Of a DNA stretch of 64,000 bases, positions 20,031 to 28,677 are shown piece by piece (position 1 is the first letter of the stretch; each line of letters begins with the position of its first letter). This stretch comes from CAVUPF01 sp963777915 (GTDB lineage Bacteria > Actinomycetota > Thermoleophilia > Solirubrobacterales > 70-9): positions 620,001 to 684,000 of the forward strand of contig CAVZSH010000005.1 in the NCBI GenBank assembly GCA_963777915.1, in the 5' to 3' direction. Both the position numbers and the translations under genes were made by a program. Below the pieces are notes generated by a model. It made no database searches. It saw nothing but the letters and a program-made list of their open reading frames with translations, and was not told where the DNA came from.

Positions 20031-22007
20031 ATGTCGATAGCCAAGGTCGAGCCGCTCACCACCGCCCGTTCGCTGCGCGGCCCGTTCGACTACCGGCTGC
20101 CGGCAGAGATGGCCGAGGTGGGCGTTGGCAGCGTCGTGCGGGTGCCTTTCGGGCGGCGGCGGGTGCTGGGAATCGTCGTCGAAGTGGCTGAGTCCTCCGA
20201 GTTGCCGCCGGAGCGGCTGGCCGAGCCGATCGAGGCGCTGGAGACGGGGGTGCCGGCGGAGCTGGTACGGCTCGGCCTCTGGGTTGCCCGCGAGTACTGT
20301 TCCACCCCCTCGCGCGGCCTGCGGCTGGTGTTGCCGCCCGGAGCCGGGGTCCGCAAGCACCGCGAGCGGCCGCGGGTCGAGCTGCCCGGTGTCGCGCTCG
20401 GCTCGACCGTCTCGCCGCGGCTCCTCCCCGAGCAGGAGCGAGCGGTCGAGGAGATCGGCGCGGCGCTCAGCGGGGAGGCCGGGGCAGATCGCGAGCTGCT
20501 CCTTCATGGGGTCACCGGGTCGGGCAAGACCGAGGTCTATCTGGCGACGGTCGAGTCGGCGCTGGCGCAAGGAAGGGGGGCGATCGTCCTCGTCCCCGAG
20601 ATCGGCCTCGCCCCCCAGGCCGTGTCGCGCTTCCGCGCCCGGCTGGGGGATCGCTTCGCCGTCCTTCACTCCGCCCTCACCGACGGCGAGCGCTACGACG
20701 AGTGGCGGCGGCTGCGCAGCGGCGAGGCAAGCGTCTGCGTCGGCCCGCGCTCTGCCGTGTTCGCGCCGGTCCGCGACCTCGGCCTGATCGTGATCGACGA
20801 GGAGCACGACTCCTCCTATAAGCAGGAGGGGGACCCGAGCTATGACGCGCGGGCCGTCGCCCGCCACCGCGCCGCGGAATGTGGCGCGGTGCTCGTCGCC
20901 GGCACCGCGACCCCGCGGCCGGAGTCCTGGCTGGAGCTGCCCCGCGTCGAGCTACCGCGCCGCGTCGACGGCCGCCGCCTGCCGCCGGTCGAGGTGCTCG
21001 ACATGCGCTCGGCCGACCCGCGCTCTGGCCCCCTGCACGCGGCCACCTGGGAGGCTCTTGAGGAGGTGCGCCGGACCGCCACCAAGGCGATCGTGATGAT
21101 CAACCGGCGTGGTTTTGCGCCCTGGCTCACCTGTCGCTCCTGCGGGCGTCACTGGGATTGCCCCAACTGCGACGTCTCGCTGATCGTCCACCGCCACAGC
21201 GGCGAGCTGGTCTGCCATCACTGCGCCCACGCCGAGCCGCTGCCAAGGGCCTGCGCGGAGTGCGGCTCGACGACTCTGTCGCGGGCTGGCGCCGGCACTG
21301 AGCGGATCGAGTCTTTGCTGTCGGAGCGCCTCGCGCCGATGCCGGTCTTCCGCTTCGACTCCGACACCGCCGCCGGGCGCGGCGCCCACGCGGAAATCCT
21401 CGATCGCTTCGACGAGGCGCCTAGCGGGGTGCTGGTCGGCACGCAGATGGTCGCCAAGGGCCACGACTTCCCCGAGGTGACGCTGAGCGCGATCCTCGAC
21501 GCCGATGCGACCCTGCGCTTTCCCGACTTTCGCGCCGAGGAGCGGACCTTCGCGATGGTCGCCCAGCTCGCCGGGCGCAGCGGGCGCGGCGAGGCCGGCG
21601 GAGAGGTGATTGTCCAGACCATGGCTCCGGGGGCTGCCAGCATCGAGAGCGCCTCCCGCCACGACGCCGCCGGGTTCTTGGCCGGTGAGCTGGAGCGCCG
21701 CCGCACGCTGCGCTACCCGCCTTTCTCGCACCTGGCGCGGATCGGGCTCGCTTCGCAGCGCGAGCAGCGACTCGAGGAAGTAGCCGCGCGCCTGGCCGCC
21801 GAGTTGGCCGCGGCGCTTCCCGAGCGCACCGACCTGCTCGGCCCGGCGCCGATGTTCCGGGTCCGCAACCGCTACCGCCGCCGGCTGCTGATGAAGGCCT
21901 CCGAGCGCGAGGGAACGGTTGCCGCGATCCGCACCGCGGTCGAGCGGCTCGCCGCCGAGCGCTCCCTGCGCGACATCGCGATCGGCGTCGACATCGACCC
22001 GCAGTGA
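20031..22007 (+). CDS. priA: primosomal replication restart helicase PriA
   Basis: A 658-residue PriA. It has the 3' DNA-binding domain (RGPFDYRLPAEM), a helicase core with Walker A (HGVTGSGKTEVYL) and DEEHDSSYKQEGDPSYDAR, and the zinc-binding insertion with eight cysteines between roughly residues 365 and 412 (CRSCGRHWDCPNCD and following). It reloads the replisome at stalled forks. In many Actinobacteria PriA lacks helicase motifs; here they are intact. I chose the ATG at 20031 because the family N terminus follows directly. Confidence 0.94.
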   Translation: MSIAKVEPLTTARSLRGPFDYRLPAEMAEVGVGSVVRVPFGRRRVLGIVVEVAESSELPPERLAEPIEALETGVPAELVRLGLWVAREYCSTPSRGLRLVLPPGAGVRKHRERPRVELPGVALGSTVSPRLLPEQERAVEEIGAALSGEAGADRELLLHGVTGSGKTEVYLATVESALAQGRGAIVLVPEIGLAPQAVSRFRARLGDRFAVLHSALTDGERYDEWRRLRSGEASVCVGPRSAVFAPVRDLGLIVIDEEHDSSYKQEGDPSYDARAVARHRAAECGAVLVAGTATPRPESWLELPRVELPRRVDGRRLPPVEVLDMRSADPRSGPLHAATWEALEEVRRTATKAIVMINRRGFAPWLTCRSCGRHWDCPNCDVSLIVHRHSGELVCHHCAHAEPLPRACAECGSTTLSRAGAGTERIESLLSERLAPMPVFRFDSDTAAGRGAHAEILDRFDEAPSGVLVGTQMVAKGHDFPEVTLSAILDADATLRFPDFRAEERTFAMVAQLAGRSGRGEAGGEVIVQTMAPGAASIESASRHDAAGFLAGELERRRTLRYPPFSHLARIGLASQREQRLEEVAARLAAELAAALPERTDLLGPAPMFRVRNRYRRRLLMKASEREGTVAAIRTAVERLAAERSLRDIAIGVDIDPQ

Positions 22008-22023
22008 AGGGGGCCTCAGTCCT

Positions 22024-22029
22024 TAGACT
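22024..22029 (+). promoter_or_regulatory. -10 box for def
   Basis: TAGACT with a 9-base gap to the ATG at 22039. Confidence 0.5.
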
Positions 22030-22038
22030 CAGTCTCCG

Positions 22039-22674
22039 ATGAGCGATCGAGTCGAGACCGAGACCGCCGAGCAGCGCCTAGAGGCTGAGCGGCTGGAGCG
22101 GCGCGAAACGGCGCTCGCCCAGGTGGTCAAGTTCGGCGACCCGGTGCTGAAGAGCAGGGCGTCTGAGGTCGGCGAGTTCGGCCCCGGGCTGCGGGCCGAG
22201 GTCGAGCGGATGATCTCGATCATGCGCGACGGGATGGGGGTCGGGCTGGCCGCCACCCAGCTTGGGATCTTGCGCCGGGTGCTCGTCTTGCAGGCGGGCT
22301 CCGACAGCGAGCCGACGGCGCTGGTCAACCCGGCGGTGGAGTGGCTTTCTGATGAGGTTGCCGTCGCCGAGGAGGGCTGCCTCAGCCTGCCACGGGTCTC
22401 GATGGACGTCGAACGTTCGCTGCACGCCCGGATCGGCGGACGCGATATCGGCGGCGAGCCGGTCGTGCTTGAGGCCTCGGGCTTGGAGGCACGGGTTCTC
22501 CAGCACGAGATCGACCACCTCGACGGCGTGCTCATCCTCGACCGCGCCAGCCGCGAGCAGCGCAAGGGGGCGCTGCGGGCGCTGCGCGAAGGCGGCAGCT
22601 ACAGCCCGCCGGTCCAGAGCGCCGAGGGGGGCGCCGAGGGGGGCGAGCATCGCGAGCCTCGAACTGACCCGTGA
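22039..22674 (+). CDS. def: peptide deformylase
   Basis: A 211-residue metalloprotease-fold enzyme that removes the formyl group from nascent proteins. The three motifs are GVGLAATQLGI, EEGCLSLPR and LQHEIDHLDGVL, with metal ligands Cys and two His. An N-terminal extension of about 25 residues and a glutamate/glycine-rich C-terminal tail flank the core. fmt follows, as usual. Confidence 0.95.
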   Translation: MSDRVETETAEQRLEAERLERRETALAQVVKFGDPVLKSRASEVGEFGPGLRAEVERMISIMRDGMGVGLAATQLGILRRVLVLQAGSDSEPTALVNPAVEWLSDEVAVAEEGCLSLPRVSMDVERSLHARIGGRDIGGEPVVLEASGLEARVLQHEIDHLDGVLILDRASREQRKGALRALREGGSYSPPVQSAEGGAEGGEHREPRTDP

Positions 22675-22696
22675 GAAGCAGCGCGCGGTATGTGCG

Positions 22697-23602
22697 ATGA
22701 GGACCGTGTATCTGGGGACCTCGGACTTTGCCGCGGACGTCTTGCGGCGCCTGGCCAATTCGCGGCATCGACCGCTGTTGGTCATCGCCCCGCCTGATCG
22801 CCCGCGGGGCCGGGGACTCAAGACGCTGTCGCCCCCGGTCGCCGAGGTCGCCCGCGAGCTTGAGATCGAGCTGCTCCAGGCCGACGACGTAAACGAGGGG
22901 GCGGCGCTACAGCGAGTCCGCGCCGCCCGGCCTGAGGTGGCTGCGCTCTGCGCCTTCGGGCAGCTGCTTCGAGAGCCGCTGCTCGCCGAGCTGCCGATCC
23001 TCAACGTGCACCCTTCGCTACTGCCCCGCTGGCGCGGAGCGGCGCCGATAGAGCGGGCAATCATGGCCGGGGACCGCTGCACCGGTGCCAGTGTGATGCG
23101 CCTCAGCGCCGGCCTTGACTCGGGCCCCCTCGCTCTGCAAGAGGAGACGCCAATCGGCCCGGAGGATGACTTCGAGGCGCTTGCCGCCAAGCTTGCGGCG
23201 CTCGGCGGCGAGCTGCTGGTCGGGGCTTTGGACCTGAGCGCCGAGGGCCGCCTGGAGCTAGAAGAGCAAGACGAGGAGGAGGCAACCTACGCCGAGAAGA
23301 TCGCCCCGGCTGAGCGCCGTCTGGACCCATCGCGCCCCGCCGTCGAGCTGGCCCGCGTCGTCCGCGCCCTGACGCCCCACATCGGCGCCTTCCTGGAGAT
23401 CTCGGGAGGAGGGCGGCTGGGGGTGCGGCGGGCGCGTCCGGTCGACGTCAGTGTGAAGACCGGAGACGTTCGCGCCGAGTGGGGGGCGTTGCTGCTCGGC
23501 TGCGGGCGTGGAGCCCTGCGGCTGGAAGTGGTCCAGCCGCAGGGCGGCAAGCCGATGTCGGTCGACGCCTACCTGCGCGGTCACCCGCTACCCAGGCTGT
23601 GA
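22697..23602 (+). CDS. fmt: methionyl-tRNA formyltransferase
   Basis: A 301-residue enzyme that formylates initiator Met-tRNA with 10-formyltetrahydrofolate. Motifs are YLGTSDFAADVLRRL, the catalytic-region NVHPSLLPRWRGAAPIERAI and GLDSGPLALQEE. The frame is open far upstream through def, but the family N terminus begins at the ATG at 22697. The stop overlaps rsmB as GTGA. Confidence 0.95.
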   Translation: MRTVYLGTSDFAADVLRRLANSRHRPLLVIAPPDRPRGRGLKTLSPPVAEVARELEIELLQADDVNEGAALQRVRAARPEVAALCAFGQLLREPLLAELPILNVHPSLLPRWRGAAPIERAIMAGDRCTGASVMRLSAGLDSGPLALQEETPIGPEDDFEALAAKLAALGGELLVGALDLSAEGRLELEEQDEEEATYAEKIAPAERRLDPSRPAVELARVVRALTPHIGAFLEISGGGRLGVRRARPVDVSVKTGDVRAEWGALLLGCGRGALRLEVVQPQGGKPMSVDAYLRGHPLPRL

Positions 23603-24975
23603 GCGAGGTCTCGGTGGCCCGGGCCGTCGCCTTCGATGTGGTTCGGGCGACGTTCGAGCAGGGGGCCTTCACCGAGCTCACCTTCCGCGAAAGGGCCGGC
23701 GAGCGCCGCCTCAGCGGCCGCGAGCGCGCTCAGGCGCAACGCCTCACCTACGGCACCGTGCAGCGGCGCGGGACCAGCGACGCGGCGATCGAGCGCCTCG
23801 CCGAGCGGGCGCCGCGGCTGCTGGACCCGGCGGTGCTAGCCGGCCTGCGGCTCGGTCTCTTCGAGCTCCTGTTCGCCGACGCGACGCCCGACCACGCCGC
23901 CGTCGACCAGGCCGTCGAGCTGGTCAAGCTGGCCGGCGCCGCCCATGCCTCAGGCTTGGTCAACGCGGTGCTGCGCAGAGCCTCTCGCGAGCGCCAAGCG
24001 CTGAGTTCCTCGCTGCTTGGGGACGACTCGACTCCCGAGGCGGCGGCGGTCGCCCACTCGGCGCCGCTCTGGCTGGCGCAGATGTGGTGGCGCGAGCTGG
24101 GCCCGGGCGGAGCGCGCTCGCTGCTTGCGGCCTGCAACGAGCCGCCCGAGGTGGCGATGCGGGTTAGCCCTATCCCCGGCGGCCGCGACACGGTGCTGGG
24201 AACCCTGCGCGAGGCCGGGGTAAAGGCGTGCGCGGCGCGAGCTGGGTGGCCGCTCGCCGCGCCGGAGTCGATCGTGCTCGCGGGCAGGACGGGCGAGTCC
24301 GTCCCCACGCTTGTGGCGGCCGGTGAGCTCACCCCGCAAAGTCGCGGCTCCGCCGCTGTGGTCGAGGTCCTCGACCCACACGAGGGCGAGCACGTCCTTG
24401 ACCTCTGCGCCGGCCCGGGGATCAAGACCGGCCAGATCGCCGCGCGGATGGGCGACCGCGGCGAGGTGATCTCAGTCGAGCTTGACCCCGCAAGGGCGGC
24501 GGAGGTGGCCGCGCAGGCACGCCGGCTCGGGATGCGCAGCATCACCGTGATCGAGGCCGACGCGGCGGAGATGAAGATCGCGCCCGGCTTTGACCGCGTC
24601 CTCCTCGATGCGCCTTGTTCGGACCTCGGTGCGCTCGCCTCGCGACCCGACGCTCGCTGGCGGAAGTCGCCGAAGGCGATCGAGAGGCTGGCGGAGGTGC
24701 AGCTCCGTGCCTTGCGCGGCGCTTCGCGGCTGCTGCGGCGGGGCGGCGTTCTTGTCTATGCGAGCTGCACGATCTCCCGCCGCGAGAACGAGGACCGGAT
24801 CACGGCGCTGCTCGACGCCTCGCGGGCCGGTGAGGTCCCAGCGCTGGAGGTCGAGAACCTCGGCGCCCGCGCTCCGGGGCTCGCCTCGCCGCTCGATTCG
24901 CGCTTTCTGCAGCTGCGCCCTGACCGCGATCGCACCACCGGCTTCTTCATCTGCCGGTTGAGGCGCCATGATTAA
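23599..24975 (+). CDS. rsmB: 16S rRNA cytosine-967 C5-methyltransferase
   Basis: A 458-residue enzyme with an N-terminal NusB-like domain (residues 1-140, RAVAFDVVRATFEQGAF) and a C-terminal SAM-dependent methyltransferase domain. The SAM motif is VLDLCAGPGIKTGQIAARM. The two catalytic cysteines are in LLDAPCSDLGALASRPD and VYASCTISRREN. The start is GTG inside the fmt stop. Confidence 0.94.
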   Translation: MSEVSVARAVAFDVVRATFEQGAFTELTFRERAGERRLSGRERAQAQRLTYGTVQRRGTSDAAIERLAERAPRLLDPAVLAGLRLGLFELLFADATPDHAAVDQAVELVKLAGAAHASGLVNAVLRRASRERQALSSSLLGDDSTPEAAAVAHSAPLWLAQMWWRELGPGGARSLLAACNEPPEVAMRVSPIPGGRDTVLGTLREAGVKACAARAGWPLAAPESIVLAGRTGESVPTLVAAGELTPQSRGSAAVVEVLDPHEGEHVLDLCAGPGIKTGQIAARMGDRGEVISVELDPARAAEVAAQARRLGMRSITVIEADAAEMKIAPGFDRVLLDAPCSDLGALASRPDARWRKSPKAIERLAEVQLRALRGASRLLRRGGVLVYASCTISRRENEDRITALLDASRAGEVPALEVENLGARAPGLASPLDSRFLQLRPDRDRTTGFFICRLRRHD

Positions 24976-24980
24976 TAGCG

Positions 24981-25220
24981 ATGACTGAAGTCGGTGAGGG
25001 TGAGAGCCCGCTGCGGCGGGCGCCGTGCCCGGGCTGCGGCGAGCCCTGGTTGCGTCCGACGCAGTTGCCCGGTCGCTTCCGCTGCGTGTACTGCCTGCGT
25101 CGCTTTGAGCTGGTCTCCCAGTGCCCCAATTGCGGTGAGCACCAAACCATTGCCCGGATGAGCCACACCGAGGACATGCAGTGCCAGACCTGCGGTGCCT
25201 CGATGCTCAGACCCGTGTGA
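24981..25220 (+). CDS. small zinc-ribbon protein (YfgJ/DUF1407-like)
   Basis: A 79-residue protein with four CxxC pairs (CPGCGE, CVYCLR, CPNCGE, CQTCGA), enough for two zinc ribbons. Its layout resembles the YfgJ/DUF1407 zinc-ribbon family, whose role is unknown. It starts five bases after rsmB and may be cotranscribed. Confidence 0.75.
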   Translation: MTEVGEGESPLRRAPCPGCGEPWLRPTQLPGRFRCVYCLRRFELVSQCPNCGEHQTIARMSHTEDMQCQTCGASMLRPV

Positions 25221-25326
25221 GGATTTCCGCCAAGGAGCTGCTTCGATCCTCCCCGCGGACGGCGCGCTCTCCCGATCGTCTCTGCAGCGAGTCGGATATG
25301 GATGCGCGGCCTGGGCGGGCTTCGGC

Positions 25327-25332
25327 TAGGTT
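25327..25332 (+). promoter_or_regulatory. -10 box for rpe
   Basis: TAGGTT with a 7-base gap to the GTG at 25340. This decides the start in favour of the GTG over the ATG at 25352. Confidence 0.45.
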
Positions 25333-25339
25333 GCCTGCG

Positions 25340-26026
25340 GTGAGCCCGAGGATGAGCGAGCTGCTGGTCGAGTCGAGGGTTGCCCCATCGATCCTCTCGG
25401 CGGACTTCTCGCGGTTGGGGGCGCAGGTCGCCGAGGTAATGGAGGCCGGGGCGCGGGTGCTCCATGTCGATGTGATGGACGGGCACTTCGTGCCGCCGAT
25501 CACGATCGGGCCACTCCTTGCCGCCTCGATCGCCGACCAGGTCCACGACGCAGGTGGAGCCCTCGACGTCCACCTGATGATCGAGTCGCCCGAGCGTCAA
25601 ATCGAGGCCTTCGCCGAGGCCGGCGCCGACTCGATCACCTTCCACGTCGAGGCGACGCCCCACGCCAACCGAGCCCTGAGCGCGATTCGCGACCTCGGCT
25701 GCCTCGCCGGCGTGGCGATCAATCCCGGCACCCCGGTCGGGGCCGTTTCCGAGCTGGCCGGCTTTGCCGACCTTGTCTTATGCATGAGCGTCAACCCGGG
25801 CTGGGGGGGCCAGGTCTTCATCGAGTCCTCTCCCGGCAAGGTCGCCCGTCTTGCCGCGCTTCTGGGCGATGCCAAGATCGAGGTCGACGGCGGCATCGAT
25901 CCTTTGACGGCCGCTCCGATGGCCGTCGCCGGCGCTTCGCTGTTCGTCGCCGGCTCGGCCGTCTTCGGTGCCGCCGATCCAGCCGCCGCCTATACGGAGA
26001 TTGCCGCGGCCGCCGGCGCCTCCTAG
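25340..26026 (+). CDS. rpe: ribulose-phosphate 3-epimerase
   Basis: A 228-residue TIM-barrel epimerase interconverting ribulose 5-phosphate and xylulose 5-phosphate. Motifs are VAPSILSADFSRLG, VLHVDVMDGHFVPPIT, LVLCMSVNPGWGGQVF and KIEVDGGI. The frame is open back to 25181 without homology. The chosen GTG at 25340 fits the nearby -10 box; the ATG at 25352 is the alternative. Confidence 0.93.
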   Translation: MSPRMSELLVESRVAPSILSADFSRLGAQVAEVMEAGARVLHVDVMDGHFVPPITIGPLLAASIADQVHDAGGALDVHLMIESPERQIEAFAEAGADSITFHVEATPHANRALSAIRDLGCLAGVAINPGTPVGAVSELAGFADLVLCMSVNPGWGGQVFIESSPGKVARLAALLGDAKIEVDGGIDPLTAAPMAVAGASLFVAGSAVFGAADPAAAYTEIAAAAGAS

Positions 26027-26033
26027 CGCAGGC

Positions 26034-27454
26034 TCAGAGGCTCTCGTCGACGGCTGCCAGCTGGGCCTCGAGCTCCTCGGGAGAGCCGCTCTGAGGTACG
26101 TCCTCGGCGCGTTCGTGCGGGCGGTTGTAGATCAGGGAGAGCAGCCCTAGCAGCAGTGCGGCGGTGAGCACGAAGCCGATCTCGACCCGGCGGAACTCGT
26201 TTTCCACCAGCGGCAGGAAGTTCCAGGCGATGAAGAAAGCGGCACAGCCGATCCAGCGCGCCGCGGCGCGCCGCACCTGGCCCTGGGCGACGCAGGCCTG
26301 GTTGATCGTCACCGTCGAGAGATAGAGGCCCATCCCGATCGTGATCAGCAGCAGCCCGGCCCGGTCGTAGGTGAACTTCTTGCTGAAGGCGATCTGCATC
26401 AGCCGCGGCCCGGCGACCCCCATCACGAGCGCGGAGATCGCCGTGAAGGCTGCGATCCCGACCAGCACCATCCGCACCGAGCGATGAAATTCTTCCTCGC
26501 TGCCCTCCTCGGTCGAGGTGTGGAGGCTGGTCAGGTGGGGAAGGATGCTGGTCGACACCGCTTGGAAGAGCTGCAGTGGCGCGCGGGCGATCATCAGCAC
26601 GTTGAAGATGTAGCCGGCGGCCGCCGCACCCTGAAGACCGCGGACGATCAGCGGGCCGGCGTTGAGGAAGGTCTGTTCGCTGAACATGATCAGCAAGACC
26701 GCGGCGGCGAAGCCACCGCCACGGCGCAGCGAGAACTCGGTCCCGTCGGCGTCCTCGCGCTGCGCTACGGGACGAGGTCCGGCCTGCTCGCGCTGGGCCC
26801 GGCGGGCGAAGGCGAGGGGGACGACCATCAGGCTGAGGCTGGGGGCGGCGACGATCCCGATCGCCACCGCCGACTCGCCGCTCAGCAGGCTGACCGCGAC
26901 GAGGATCGCGAACAGGGTGCGAAAGACCGATTCGGAGAGGATCAGAGCCGCGAAGAGCCCGAAGCGGCGGTTGCCGGCGAGGAAGCCACGGGCAAAGTAG
27001 CTCGCCGCGTAGAACACCACCGAGGAGAAGAAGACCCAGTAGAGGGCTTCGTTTCCCTCGAGCAGGCTATTTTGGAGCGGCCCGCGCAGGGCCAGCGCCA
27101 ACGCCGCGAAAAGCGCCGTCAGGCCGAGCTGGATTTTCGCCGCCACCCGCATCGGCTCGCCGATCGGCTCGGCCGTGACCAGCCGTTCGGAGATGTGCCT
27201 GGAGAGCAGCTGTTCGATCGGCCGGTAAAGGGTCGAGACGGTGATGAAGACCGCCGACCAGAGCACGGTGATCTGCCCGTAGTCGGGCTTGGACAGCACG
27301 TGCGATGCGATGAAGAAATAGGTGTAGGTGATGATCCCCGTGAGGCCGACGCCGATTGCGAGGAAGCTCGCCGTCTTGCCGTAGTCGGACGTCGCCGAGT
27401 CGCCGACGTCGGGGCCTCTCCCCGGGGGCCTGGTGCTTTCGTTCCCGACCGCAT
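26034..27454 (-). CDS. MOP-superfamily lipid/polysaccharide flippase, N terminus out of frame
   Basis: The frame from 27299 down gives about 421 residues rich in membrane helices and charged loops (RPIEQLLSRHISERL, ARGFLAGNRRFG), like Wzx/MurJ-type flippases. Homology-like sequence continues upstream to about 27400 and includes a good first membrane helix (FLAIGVGLTGIITYTYFF), but that frame has no ATG, GTG or TTG. The only fitting start, the ATG at 27454 overlapping the glycosyltransferase stop, is one base out of phase. A one-base loss in the C5/G4/C4 runs near 27405-27425 would explain it. It probably flips the lipid-linked product of its operon partner. Confidence 0.75.
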
Positions 27455-28440
27455 CAGCGCTCCGGCTTGCCGCGCTCGTAGTGGGATGGCTTGACGCCGA
27501 GTGCCAGCTCCACCCGTCGAACCCGCTCGAAGACCCGCTGCGTCATCACCCGCTGGCCGGCCAGCAGGTCGCCGATCACCCCGAGCGCGACGAGCTGCAC
27601 CGCCGCGATGAAGAGGACGGCGCCGAGGATCAGCGACTGGATGTGGCCGGTGCTGTTGCCGTTGATGATCCAGTCGAGCAGGAACGGCATCCAGGCAGCG
27701 ATCGCCGCCACGAAGACGACCAGCCCCGCGGTGGCGAACACCCGCAGCGGCTCATAGCGGGCGTAGATGCGCAGGATCGCCAGCGTGTTGCGGCGCACGT
27801 AGGAGCCGGTCGAGTCAAACAGCCGCGACTCGCGGGTCTGCGGGTTGGTGGCGACCTGCACCTGGTCGACCGCGACCAGCATCTTGCCGGCCTGGATCAG
27901 ACTCTCCAGCGTGTAGGTGAATTCGTCGACGACGAGGAGTTGCAGTGCCGCCTCGCGGTTGTAGGCGCGAAAGCCGGAGGTCGTGTCGGCGATCTCGGTC
28001 CCCGAGAGCCGCCGCACCACCCAACTGCCGAGGCGCTGCAGGGACTTCTTGGCGCCGGAGAAGTGCTCGATTTGGGACACCTGGCGGTCGCCGACCACCA
28101 TGTCGGCCTCGCCGGCGAGGATCGGCGCAAGCAGCTTCGGGATGTCGGCGCCGCGGTACTGGTTGTCGGCGTCGGTGTTGACGACGATATCGGCGTCCAG
28201 CTTCAGGCAGGCGTCGAGGCCGGCCTGGAAGCCGGCGGCGAGGCCCTTGTTGTTGGTCAGCCTGACGATATGGTCGACCCCGTTCTCACGGGCGACAGCG
28301 ACGGTGCGATCGGTCGAGCCGTCATCGACGATCAGCAGCTCGATCTCCTCGATTCCGTCGATCTGGCGCGGCAGGTCGGCGATCGTCGCCGGCAGCGCCT
28401 CCTCCTCGTTCAGGCAGGGGATCTGGATGATCAGCTTCAT
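27454..28440 (-). CDS. family 2 glycosyltransferase with C-terminal membrane segments (DPM1/DPG-synthase-like)
   Basis: A 328-residue enzyme. The N-terminal GT-A domain shows IIQIPCLNEEEALP, VDDGSTDRT and the metal-binding NTDADNQY. Two membrane helices follow near residues 237-260 and 274-298. The pattern is that of dolichol/polyprenol-phosphate glycosyltransferases, which load a sugar on a lipid carrier. The stop overlaps the start of the flippase gene (TGATG). The ATG at 28440 was chosen because the catalytic domain begins there. Confidence 0.85.
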   Translation of the reverse strand: MKLIIQIPCLNEEEALPATIADLPRQIDGIEEIELLIVDDGSTDRTVAVARENGVDHIVRLTNNKGLAAGFQAGLDACLKLDADIVVNTDADNQYRGADIPKLLAPILAGEADMVVGDRQVSQIEHFSGAKKSLQRLGSWVVRRLSGTEIADTTSGFRAYNREAALQLLVVDEFTYTLESLIQAGKMLVAVDQVQVATNPQTRESRLFDSTGSYVRRNTLAILRIYARYEPLRVFATAGLVVFVAAIAAWMPFLLDWIINGNSTGHIQSLILGAVLFIAAVQLVALGVIGDLLAGQRVMTQRVFERVRRVELALGVKPSHYERGKPER

Positions 28441-28450
28441 CGGCGGGCTC

Positions 28451-28456
28451 AGGGTA
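28451..28456 (-). promoter_or_regulatory. -10 box for the glycosyltransferase/flippase operon
   Basis: On the minus strand TACCCT stands 10 bases before the ATG at 28440. The rest of the roughly 200-base gap up to 28644 is GC-rich and shows no other feature I can name; I looked for an FMN riboswitch and did not find its conserved boxes. Confidence 0.35.
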
Positions 28457-28644
28457 TCCACGGGCGCGGCCCGACAGCGAGTGGCGCGGTCCTCTCGTTG
28501 GGGCCGGCCGCCTCTCGATGCGCTGCGCTGCTGCGCCGGCGAAGCGCGCGCCTGTCGGCCCGGCGCCTGTCTCCCGCAGCCCTGCGGCGGCGAAGCCACC
28601 CCGATCTCCTTTGCCATAGCGGAGGGGGACGATCTCGGCAGGGC

Positions 28645-28650
28645 TAGAAT
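28645..28650 (+). promoter_or_regulatory. -10 box for ribD
   Basis: TAGAAT, with transcription expected to begin near 28657. That favours the ATG at 28678 over the TTG at 28654. Confidence 0.45.
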
Positions 28651-28653
28651 TGG

Positions 28654-28669
28654 TTGACTGACCAGTCAA
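28654..28669 (+). promoter_or_regulatory. palindromic operator candidate at the ribD transcription start
   Basis: A perfect inverted repeat, TTGACTG-AC-CAGTCAA, immediately after the -10 box. The half-site resembles operators bound by TetR-family repressors. It would overlap the transcription start, a good place to block initiation. The identity of a regulator is a guess. Confidence 0.4.
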
Positions 28670-28677
28670 TCAGCGAG

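Noticed and set aside
28441..28653. FMN riboswitch upstream of ribD
   Set aside because: I looked for the conserved FMN-element boxes on both strands and found none; the -10 box also leaves too short a leader.
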